NCBI GenBank assembly: GCA_021432605.1
Contig: MU271147.1
Location: 1,798,001 to 1,862,000, forward strand
Reading direction: 5' to 3'
DNA: 64,000 bases
DNA from: Coniochaeta sp. PMI_546
Taxonomy: Eukaryota > Ascomycota > Sordariomycetes > Coniochaetales > Coniochaetaceae
Shown: one piece after another, positions 46,001 through 56,474 of the stretch
Layout: every line of letters starts with the position of its first letter
Numbering within the stretch: the stretch's first letter is position 1
Translations under genes and position numbers: made by a program
The notes under the pieces: generated by a model
What the model was told of the DNA's origin: nothing
Database searches by the model: none
Seen by the model: only the letters and a program-made list of their open reading frames with translations

Positions 46001-47913
46001 TCGATCCTGAGTCATGGTGAAGCGGTGAGACCAAGGTCCAGCACCCCATTTATCCAGTGAAAGGCAGCCATGTTGTCGTGACTTGTGGGCTTTCAGGTGG
46101 TGGGCTCAACAAGGCATCTCGCCCCTTGCTACCGCTGCTCCATGACAGGAAGAGAATGATTCTCGATGATCGCTGACCGAAGAAAGGCCCTCCAAGCGTG
46201 ACGAATCCCCAAACCTCCAGGCATGTCGGTGTATTCGTATGTCCAACAGGCTTCTGGGTCGATTTGTCATTGGCTACATCGCCGTCGCCTGCCGTTTGCA
46301 GCTCGCCGAAAGCCACGGAAGCGCTCTCATCATCGCCAAACAATTTGACGGACAGTCCGTAGGTGGTCGTCGCCACCATAATCTCAGCAAGTTTTCCCCT
46401 AAAACGGCAAACAAGCCAGGCTGATGGGTAGTATGGTGGACTTTTTTATGGACGCTCTAATTGGTCAGACTAACGGGTGCATGCATGTGTTAGCGCAATA
46501 GAGGTGAGGCTCAGCATGTGGCGTACCGTCGGCTAAGACCGTCAAACGGACGTTGTCCACTGGAAGAAAGCCGAATTGGCATCTTCCAGCTGGCCGCGGT
46601 CTTCCAGCTTTCTCTCTCCGGCGACCTACAGCTGACGTAACTCCTGATCCCGTGCCCTTGGAGTGGTCGCAATTGTATCGCCCTTCGCTGTTTTTTACTC
46701 GCACTCGACAGGCAGGGTCCCGTCGATCTGAGCTCGCAGGGCCAATACATCGACTGCTGCAGCAGCAGCAATCGGCGAGCAGGAGAGCAGGGCACCGCAT
46801 CTCGTGTGATTTGGTACACGGATAAAGGTGGACTGTGGCGAGCGCCCAGCAATAGACATCACGTAGGCGGGAGACGGTGAATCGTAGCAAACGAGTATAA
46901 CACATGGGGCAAGGCAGCACAGCATCTGACAAGGAAAGGAAAAGAGGAGGGAAGAAAAAAGAAACCTGAATCAACACATTCGATCAGACATCCCTGCAGA
47001 CAGAAAAAACAAAGTTTGCACCTAAAGTTCGCAGAGGACGGTCATCAACTGCTTTACAGCCTCGCCATTGCAAGGCAAGGTCGGTTAAATATGTGGAAAA
47101 AATAGAATCAGAGTAGTGGAGGAGGAGTAGGAGAAGTAGGAGGAAGGAGGAGAGAAGAAGGACAAGCTGATCCGGTGCAGGACACTTAATGTGTTCCAGG
47201 CTACGGTAAATAAATGGGCAACGTTATGACTGCCTGGACCGCATACCGGTATCAAGCAACCAAGTCGCAGAGCCTCAGTGGCAAATTTCTCAGATGGAGC
47301 GAATGTACGTGTACCTGGTGTATAAATCAGGAAGGATCGCCACCACAAGGTATTGGCAGCGATAGTCCTCACCGACGAGTGTGGGAGCTAAGTGCCCGCG
47401 TCGCCCGCCCTGCCTGCGTGCGGACCGAGGATGGATGTTTGTGCGAGGGCGGTCTCGTAACCCCCCATCATACCCCCTGTCGCTTGTGGTTCGCATTTGC
47501 GGACAAGCGCACAGAGCCGCAAGGCAACCGACTAAAGCTTGGGTACGCGGGGCAGCTCGCGCACCACGACGGACCTGCGGCAGACCACTGACCGACAGCC
47601 ACGGATTCACGTTAAGATGAGGCTCTTCCTTCGTCCAGGATGCGATGATCTTGCTGTTCGCTGAACAGCAACTGTACAAGTGCATTTACTGGTTCGCTTT
47701 TATATTTGTCATACCTGTTTTATCAATCAGGTCGAGTATGCCATTTTCGACTGCCTTATGAGACCCGTCTTGAGCCCGCATGATTTCTTGGAATATCCGC
47801 GCATTTTCACGATTCGACTCTCGTCGAAGACACCCTACCTGGGCTCCTTGACATCGTGAGATTGCCGGTATACGGACTCTTATCCCGCGTCTAGACGGGA
47901 CCTGGACGAGAAA
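43028..47913. other. Gene desert of 4.9 kb
   Basis: Many short frames on both strands, none longer than about 175 codons, none with a recognisable domain or clear splice pattern. I see no long repeat or transposase relic by eye. A purine-only-like tract lies near 47101-47166. Confidence 0.5.
47101..47166. repeat. Purine-rich GGAG/GAAG tract
   Basis: The plus strand from about 47101 is mostly A and G (gtggaggaggag, gaggaaggagg), an irregular microsatellite-like tract without coding frame. Confidence 0.65.
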
Positions 47914-50439
47914 ATGGCAGAAAGCATCCAAAAGAACTTCAACACTTATCTGAGGAAGGCGTCACGGCAACTTCCGCGGGCGGCAAAACCCCCTCAGAAT
48001 GTGAAGTGCAGCTTGTGTGATTCCGAGATTCTTGATGCCACCCAAAAACTCTTTGGAGAGCATCTGAGAACTCAACATGCCGAAATCTTTGAGAAATCGG
48101 CTGTGGATGAGAAGGGAAGCAGCGCAGGGCTGGACGCGAAGGTGGAGCAGATCTGGAGAGAGTCTCTGAGACTAAGGTGGGTGCATTCGGCTCTTATATT
48201 CTGCGACACACCTTCCACCTCCTCTCTCCTACCACCCCCCCGGATGGTCGCTTACGTATCACCTTGGCCAGAGATGGCAGCAATCAGTCCAGTACTGCTC
48301 CCGCTCCAGCCAATGACAGGAGTTCAGTCACAGAGTCTGGAACACCTATTCTTGTTGGCGAGAACCTCTCCACCCCGAGGAGAGGTCGAGAGCCAGTCAA
48401 AAGTCCAGCTTCCTCACTCAAAAGAGAGGGAAGTCGGTCCCTCTCTCCCCCAAAGAGGTCCAAGGCCCGGTCTACACCCACTACCACCCCATCTGCGCAT
48501 GCTGAGACCGACGCCGTCAAGCGGCCACCCGCCAAGGGGACTCTGTGGACACCTGATACCGAACCTCAACGCCGACGTCCGGTAGACAGGTCAAACATTG
48601 CTGTCACCCACAGGTCTCGCCTGCCTAATCAACCACCGAGAAGTCCAAGGGCAGGCCACCCTCCGCCTGGCGGTGGCGGAGGTCCGGGTGCCACTGCGTA
48701 TGGGCCGCCTGGCGAAGACACCACCTCTGTGCTGATCAAACAGCCAGAGACCAGGCCCATATCGCAGGAACAGCTTGTCGCCGAGGTCAAGGGCATCTAC
48801 GCCGGCCTCATTATGGTGGAGACCAAGTGTATCGAGGTCGACAACGCGCAGAACGCACAGACGGATAAGAACAACAAGCTCAACAACGAGCAGTGGCAGG
48901 CTCTCATCGCTCTCCATCGGACGCTTCTCCATGAGCATCACGATTTCTTCCTGGCTAGCCAGCATCCAAGCGCTGCCCCTGCCCTCCGCAGACTCGCAAC
49001 CAAGTACGCCATGCCGGCAAGAATGTGGCGGCACGGCATCCACTCGTTCTTGGAACTGCTAAGGCATCGCCTGCCGGCTTCGCTTGAGCATATGTTGACG
49101 TTTATCTACCTTGCCTACTCGATGATGGCACTCTTGTACGAAACCGTCCCTGCGTTCGAGGACACTTGGATCGAATGCCTCGGTGACCTCGGACGTTATA
49201 GGATGGCTATCGAGGACGACGATATTCGTCACAGGGAGGTTTGGACTGCGGTAAGCCGCAACTGGTACAGCAAAGCCAGCGATAAAGCGCCTACCACAGG
49301 GCGTCTTTACCACCACTTGGCGATTCTAGCGCGGCCGAATGGCTTCCAGCAGCTGTTCTACTACGCCAAGTCTCTATGTGTGCCGATCCAATTTGATAGT
49401 GCTCGCGAGTCCATCATGACACTGCTCGACCCGGTCATGTCACTCAGCGCGAACCACGTTCCGAGATTAGGTCCCACTGAACTTGAGTTCGTCCGCTGCC
49501 ATGGCATTCTCTTCAGCAAGAAGTTTCCAGAGAAGTACGAGGCTTCAGCAGACGAGTTCATCAGTTCTCTGGATGATTTCATTGCCCGCAATACGCGGCG
49601 GTTCTTAGAGCAGGGGTGAGCAACAGTTGAAAGTCGGCGTCTCTTTAATCCTTTCAACTTACTAATCTCGGTGCAGCTACTGGATTGGGATTGCGTCGTG
49701 CTGTTCGATTGCCAGCTATGGTGAAGATAAAGGCCCTGTCTTTAACGCCATCAGAAACCCTCCCACTGGATCCTCGGTTGAGCAACCAATGGATGACAGT
49801 GAAATGGCGGAGGAGATTCCCAAGCAGCTCATCGATGCCATCGCTCTCGCAAACCGGACGCACAACGTAATCCTTCGGCGCTTCGGAGATCCAAACATCC
49901 TCCCCTATCTCCACACGGTCATGGTGTTCATGCACCACCTCACGTCCCTCCCTGGGGCGATCAGTCTGGTTGGCCAAGAATACCCCTGGAAGCTGACTTC
50001 TCTGATGCTTAATACGTTCCTGGACTCGTATACGACGTACGCGCGCATAGAAGGCGAGTCCTTCCCGAAAGCGAAGAGAGGTGAAAACCACCGTCCGCTG
50101 CCCGAAGACTACGCCATGAGAGGGCTACTTTGGACTGATCGGTACTTCCCTCATGACTGGTTCACCTACGACCTACAAGACGACGATGAAAAATATATGG
50201 AGCTCGCATCCTTTGAGGAGGAGCGTAAGGAGCGTGTCCTCTATCTCGGCTGCCAGATTGCAGCGCAGGACGGCAAGTGGCTTCGCTACGATGCAGAGAC
50301 ACATCGCTTCTCTGTCGCGCCCGAGTTTGACGTTGAGCTGGAGGGCTTGTCTGCTGCACGGGCATCGGCCAGCGTCAGCGACCTTGGAGAACTTCCGGAT
50401 GCAGGTCCAGCAGATCCATTCTTCCCCGCAACACCTTGA
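47914..50439 (+). CDS. EST1-type DNA/RNA-binding domain protein with N-terminal C2H2 finger
   Basis: The model has three exons: 47914..48176, 48272..49615 and 49677..50439. The introns are 95 nt (donor GTGGGT, acceptor GGCCAG) and 61 nt (donor GTGAGC, branch TACTAAT, acceptor TGCAG). It gives 789 residues. Residues 30-55 form a C2H2 finger (VKCSLCDSEILDATQK, then HLRTQH). A Ser/Pro-rich linker follows. From about 260 on lies the Est1/SMG5-7-type helical domain shared by many filamentous-fungal proteins: RMWRHGIHSFLELLRHRLP, CLGDLGRYRMAIEDDDI, WYSKASDKAPTTGRLYHHLA, and LFYYAKSLCVPIQFDSARES. The family is linked to telomerase recruitment or mRNA decay in yeast and animals, but these fungal paralogues are uncharacterised. 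The first intron has a weak branch site, so that join is less certain. Confidence 0.85.
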
Positions 50440-53400
50440 TTGATCTGTTCACGGAGACATTCATTGCAGATCTCAGAGCACCCACAATGACGCTTCTGGG
50501 TGGCATGACGGTACACTGGAGCAAGACAAATTCGCCTCATCACTGCATCGTGGTGGCTTCTGCATCCTGTCCCCCAATGGCCTTGAAAGGAGATGGTGGA
50601 GGGCAGCTTACGTACTGAGCACTCAAGACCAGAACTCGTAGCTTTTTTGATGGAAAGAGGGACAATGGTTCCTTTCGGGGAGTGATGTCGAATCTCCCAG
50701 ACAAGGTCGACGACTTGTCATCGTCGGCCACAATAATTTATACGTTTTATATGCGCCGCTGGCATGCTACGACTGGTCTTGGAGCTCAGGAACGCGACTA
50801 TCCCTTACGCTTTTTTTTCTTTCTTGGTTACATGGGGATAGCATTGTAGTAGAGGCAGAAGATGTCTGATAAGGTAAGTAGCAAAGGATGCTCTTGGCAC
50901 GGATGCTTCGGGCAAGGAGATGTGTGGCTGAACAGGGTACATGGTATGTATAATGGGATGAGTGTGTCAACCAAGGTAGCCGTGAGCAGCACTTGGGGGC
51001 TGGTGGCTATAACCGAGGTGGATTGGCTGTGTGAACACATATTTTGTGAATTAACAATCCTGACACTCATGACGAAATCAGGTCCGTCAGTTGAGGACCG
51101 TAAACCATTCAACATGGACGGCATTGAATATAGCTACGAGCAACATGACATTTTACACCCCTCGTTTGGAGCGACCAGGGACATCATGCGGACTCAGTTC
51201 ACTGCAACCACACCAACTCTTCGATCTCGATCCGACTAATTTGGCGTGACGATATCATTGAAGTTATCTTCTTCTTGGTTTAGGAAGAAGCCCTCCTGGT
51301 CGCCACGACGGTACTGCTCTCCAGTCTCTACTCATTACCTAGGTTAGTAAGCCTCCCCTTACATTTCACCCCTTTCTGTACCTAAATGGCGTAATTAGCT
51401 GGTAGATAGTCATTTTATTTGTGTAACAATCTACGATGCACGGGAGAGAATGTTTTAAGATAGGACATGCCGGTTGTCAAACTCGTCCAACTTTCTGAAT
51501 ATATCTCTCATGATCATACATGCCACTCCGTCCTCGGTCCCAATCTATGTGAAAATGATATTGGCATCTGCTTCGACAGCCACCACACTCTGACCTGGGG
51601 TTCGTGGAAGCCAAGCCCATGTAAGCTTTATTTACATTCCCGAAAATGTCACAAATGAAATATCATCGTGAATTAGTTGAAGTGAGATGAGCTCTACTAT
51701 CACAACCGATTCAAGGAAAGATGGCTATCATTCATGTTTCCCAGAAATAAAACAGTAAAAAAATTGATCGATTAACAGAAGACTGCTGTGAGATCTCGTT
51801 CGCTGCTTTTATAACCTCGCGCTTTTTCAGTTCTCTACAACCTGGGGCACGTACTTGAAGCTTGAGGCAGAGGAATGGTGCATGAGCAGGAACTTCGGAG
51901 AGAATAGAAAGCTATCAGGATGGCAATCAACGGTTTGCTTAACGCGCAAATTCCACTCCTATTGTGCTTTGGCTGGCTGCCACAGAGGGCATGGAAACAA
52001 CTGGCTCAGATCGTTTGATAACATATAATTCCCTGATGATGGAGACAGCTAGAAAAAATTGCATTTCGACGTGACATAGTATACTGCATATTGTGAGTAA
52101 GCCTTCTTCAGTCCTACACCTGATATTTAGTAATCCATGCTCGAGGCTGGTAGGAAGTACAACCCGGCTTGACCGGCTCGTCATCAGCTGCAGGAGGGCG
52201 CATGATGAATGGAGATGGGCACTTTATCCGACCTCCATCCTACACTGGCTGGTCCGAAATCCGCCGGAAGGCCCGGTCGTTGGATAGTGGCTTCTTGATG
52301 AGGGAGAACAGCATATTTGTCTCACATCCTTTCTAGAATCCTGCACACATGTCACATAAGCTATGTGGTGAGAATTGCTCTCCACGACATGATAGGTTGG
52401 CCGTCCAGCGGGTTCACTCCTACCAATGTGTCATCTACTTACTTGCCCGTCATCTAGTGGTAGCACGACGAATGGGGATTTTACCTCATGATAGCTCTAT
52501 GGTCGGTAAGACTCAGCCCCGGTTGCCTTCTCTCTCACTCTCTTTGTTTTGAACACAGACGGAATGACGTGTGCGAGCTCATTACCAAGCCCCAAGGTTG
52601 CCTGACGCCCGGACTGTCGGGTCAGTCAGACGAGAGCCGAAGACGTGGGATGGGAAAGTGCGATTCACGGTCGAAAGAGATGCTAAAACAGGCATACAGC
52701 GCAGCTATTACCAACTAGATCTAAGACGACGGGCACAGGATCCGACGGATAAGCCTTCGGCAGCCGTGTCGTAAGGTCAGGGGCTGAGCGCTTGTCGTTT
52801 CCGATTTCGTCCAATCTCCACGTTGCATTGGTCGGGCCTAGCCTTCAGCTGAATAACGGGATTCTAAACTCATTCTGGAACATATTGTATGCAAGCTGAC
52901 GCCGGTTCGGTCGGTCGAGTCGAGGCCACGGACCCGCGTCTAGGCACCGAGGGAAGGATAAAGGCGAGCCTGCGGCACTCATTGGCTGACGATGTTTGTG
53001 TCGAGCAAAGGCGCTCAAGGCGTCTGAAGACCGCTGGGGAACTCCCGTTGCTCCTATGACAAACATGACTCCGGATCGACCTGCTGACCATGCAGTGTAA
53101 GATTAATGCAGAGCGGCACGTAAAGGATGAGCATCGGTGCTCAGCCTTGAGTCACCACGCGTCTGGTTCGTGCTAGTGGGAAATCACGTGACCGAGAACA
53201 GCCCTATCACGGTTTGAGCCGAAGCGAGAGAGTCTCGGCATATTTTACATCAGACCAGGCTGCGGTGCACAACTGGTGATGTTCCGCGCAGCTGAGATTT
53301 CACAGCTGAGACACTGCTTCACAATGAGCATGGGATGTGGTCCATGATAGGGCAAGTGGTAGGCACTGTGGTATCGTGATATCCTTCTGATCTTACCGGG

Positions 53401-54392
53401 AGTACTTTCGGTGAGCACTGGTGTATCAGGAAGGTGGACAGCTGTAATTTACTGAAAATATGGCTGCCTTGTCGTATCGACTCCCCCAGCATTCGCTCCT
53501 TCCACTCTCCATCTTAGGAATCACGGTGTGACTCGCTTCTTGGAACGGGAACAATACGCGACCACGCATCCTTGCACTGAGTCCTTTCACTGCTCAATCA
53601 AACGATCAACATCTGAGGTTCTTCGTTGATGACCAGCCTAGGCCAGGTTTTCACCGGGCATCGGTCCTGTTGCCCGCTTTCAGCAGGTCCATATCTCGAG
53701 GCTGATTGCCTAGGTGGTGGTATCGTCGGTGAACACTCAACCTTGACGTGCCTCGGTGGGGGGCTATCACCTTGTTATTTGTGATCGAGCAGGGAACTCC
53801 TCCGAAGGTTTCCACGAATATTCGAGCACTTACATATATCATGCTGTCTTGCAATCCAGAGGCGTCTGCACTTCGAAAGGCAACCTGCAAGAATCAATAC
53901 ACGACAAAATCGCGCATGCTATGCTTTGGCCCTTGGAGTGCACTCCGGCCATACAGAGCGAAGGTGATATCGTCGGACACCCCCGCGATGGCGACTTCGA
54001 CCCCGACCAGAGTTACGTGGGGTTTCAAGAGCGCCGCCGGTTGTCGGCAATTTGGTAACAGTCTCAAATTACTCATGTGTGGCACTGGCAATAACGGCAG
54101 AGAAAGACAAGCATCACCAAGTTCTGCTATGTAGCGGTGAGTTAAGGTAAAACTAAAATCAGTCCTCAGAGTGAAGAACATGGCATCAAAGACCGTTTCT
54201 CGACCTCATCCCTCGCACTCCTTTCACCAGTCATCCGAGAACGTTCAGCAACGCCAAAAAACACCGCTCACTCACGCTGGTTTTTTTTTTCCCTTATGCA
54301 TTTTGTTTATACCGTGAATTTCATGACCCATTTCGCTCTGTATCCCTTGGCTGGATGCAATCAGCTGTGTTCCAAAGAAGCAAGTGCTTCTT
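50440..54392. other. Gene desert of 4.0 kb
   Basis: Only short frames. The longest ATG frame here with any appeal (50862-51239 plus, 125 codons) has no recognised domain. The segment next to 54392 holds the 3' flank of the trypsin-fold gene. Confidence 0.5.
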
Positions 54393-56474
54393 TCATGCAA
54401 TAACTGTTGGACGGCCCACAAGACTTGGCCTCACACCCACGGGAGCAAATGTGGCTTTGGAACGGATCGGGTCTGCACCTTCGACGGCGAGCTGATTATC
54501 GTCTGGACCATCTTGATCAGCGATCATCACAGAGTCGTTTGACACGGACGAATCGTGCTCGTCCAGAGTTTCGCTGGAGACGATGGAGTCTGCGCTCAGG
54601 TCTGCCTCGAGGTCAGGAGGAGTTGAGCCAGCCCCGCCGGTTTGTAGCAGTGCCACTACACCCATACCGAATAGTGTCATATCTCTCAGGCGACGAGCCG
54701 ATCCTGCTGAAGGCAGACCAATGCTTTCTGCAGGGCTGGATCGGTCGGGAGAAAGTTGAACGGACATCGAAGAATCAGATGCGAATGCTGTATCGTCGTA
54801 GACTTGGCTCCCTTGTTGCCCCGTTGTCGACCGAGGGAAGCACAGGGGATGAGGAGAAAAGGACGACGCATCACCATCAAAGATACCTGATTCTATCACC
54901 GACTCCTCCTCTTTGCGACGAGTACGGAGGCCTTGCATCGACAGAAGGCTCCAGGGCTCGGCGGAATGCCCACATCCAAGGGCTCCTTGTACTTCGCGGG
55001 CGTCTGGATCATAGCAGATCTCGGCCTCTGAGTATGTCGGCAAAGCGACTTCGTCCGGAACTCTCTCCCTGATGTCGGCCAAGATGTCGACGATTGGGGT
55101 GATGTACGTCAGTCGAATGCGTTCGACCGGTGTGCCGTGGTTGTGGTTTCTCGCCCAGATGAGCCCAATGACCGCGTTATCCGAACGGCGCATCAGCCAA
55201 GCCCCCGAGTCGCCGGGCACTCCAATCCCGCTCGTCACCCAGCGCTTCACGCACTGCCATGGCGGCTCCAGATGAGTGCTAGGGTCCCATGTGCTCGGGC
55301 TGTACTGCCTCACAGTCCATTCTCGACGCAGCACGCCTTCTAACATCTGGACGCCAGGGACATCGCAGGTATAGCCCAGGGAATACCCACTGGTGCGCGC
55401 CAGAGCATACACCTCGGTGTTTCCTTCGACCATTGCCGACTTTTCGACCGTGACCAAGCGGTTCATGGCAATGGTCGGAACGGACAGAAAGTTCTTTCCC
55501 TCCGGCACTGGCCCGAACAGACACCAATCCATGGCGACTTGGTTCTGATTCTCGGGGATACCGCTTCCCTCGAAGGTCAGAGACACGCGGGTCACGTCCT
55601 TCTTCGTCTTCTGGTCCTTCTTCGAGCAAAGGAAGAGGTTACCCATGGTCAACTGCTGCGAATCTGGATCGTGAAACTGGTTGACGCGGTGATCGCCTTG
55701 GGCGGGATGGACGACTCTCATGTCGCCATCGTCGAGAGCCTTCTGGAAGACGTGCCGGGCACTCAGCCCATATAGGCCATCTCCTATCCTCAGGTAACCG
55801 CCAACCGAACCGCCGTCTTCCTCCGAGCAGTGGGGCCCAACTGACAACCCGATAGTCGGCATTGGATGGAAGGAGCCATTCTCAGCATCACAGACAAGGT
55901 CGATATGTTTGTCGTCGGTCCCCCACCAGGTGGACTTCTTCACCGAGCCCTGGCGGAACTTGAGGTGGGTTTGACGGAACCTTGGTGGCATCATACGAGC
56001 AAGCTCGTCCCTGACCAGTTCCTGCAACTGGATGCTGGCCGCAATCGGCAGCGTTATGTAGATGACGCGCGGCACCGATTCGGTGGAGAGCTCCGGGAAG
56101 TTGTGCACGTCAATGGAGAAGTCGCTGTCGCAGTGTTTCTGGAGGATATCGACGACGACGGGAACAATGGTCCTCTCATACACGTGGGCGAAGTCCTCTT
56201 GGTCAGAAACGCGCGCCGAATACGGCCGGGCAGAGCGACGTTCGAGTTCGGCTCGCGACGGCCCTGGAACGTCCGGATCGACAGGACCACTGGCCGAGTC
56301 GTCCGGGCCACGATGCCCGAAAAGGGGGCTTTCGTGGGGGAAGACGGGTGTGGGGATGACGCATCTTTGCGGTCGCTGGTAGCCCAAGCAGGGGCCGCGA
56401 CGACCGGTCTTTCCATACGAGAAATCGAAAAGGAAGTCGAAGCTATCGACCTGGGACGTTGGGATGCGAGACAT
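54393..56474 (-). CDS. Trypsin-fold (PA clan) serine protease-like protein, 693 residues
   Basis: This is a single exon from the ATG at 56474 (MSRIPTSQVDSFDFLF). There is no signal peptide, so it is probably intracellular. A domain of unknown type (about 80-210) precedes a PA-clan fold with a plausible triad. His lies in GLYGLSARHVF near 239, Asp in VAMDWCLFGP near 315, and Ser in GVPGDSGAWLMRR near 422, with VIGLIWARNHNHG as the usual downstream strand. The C-terminal 200 residues are acidic and Ser-rich. A catalytic Ser in GDSGA suggests it is active, though substrate is unknown. Proteins of this type occur in filamentous fungi, often uncharacterised. It lies alone in a gene-poor stretch, 2.5 kb from the ubiquitin-like/ankyrin gene. 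Confidence 0.82.
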   Translation of the reverse strand: MSRIPTSQVDSFDFLFDFSYGKTGRRGPCLGYQRPQRCVIPTPVFPHESPLFGHRGPDDSASGPVDPDVPGPSRAELERRSARPYSARVSDQEDFAHVYERTIVPVVVDILQKHCDSDFSIDVHNFPELSTESVPRVIYITLPIAASIQLQELVRDELARMMPPRFRQTHLKFRQGSVKKSTWWGTDDKHIDLVCDAENGSFHPMPTIGLSVGPHCSEEDGGSVGGYLRIGDGLYGLSARHVFQKALDDGDMRVVHPAQGDHRVNQFHDPDSQQLTMGNLFLCSKKDQKTKKDVTRVSLTFEGSGIPENQNQVAMDWCLFGPVPEGKNFLSVPTIAMNRLVTVEKSAMVEGNTEVYALARTSGYSLGYTCDVPGVQMLEGVLRREWTVRQYSPSTWDPSTHLEPPWQCVKRWVTSGIGVPGDSGAWLMRRSDNAVIGLIWARNHNHGTPVERIRLTYITPIVDILADIRERVPDEVALPTYSEAEICYDPDAREVQGALGCGHSAEPWSLLSMQGLRTRRKEEESVIESGIFDGDASSFSPHPLCFPRSTTGQQGSQVYDDTAFASDSSMSVQLSPDRSSPAESIGLPSAGSARRLRDMTLFGMGVVALLQTGGAGSTPPDLEADLSADSIVSSETLDEHDSSVSNDSVMIADQDGPDDNQLAVEGADPIRSKATFAPVGVRPSLVGRPTVIA

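Noticed and set aside
50862-51239. 125-codon ATG frame on plus
   Set aside because: No domain and unlike the codon use of nearby genes; likely chance.
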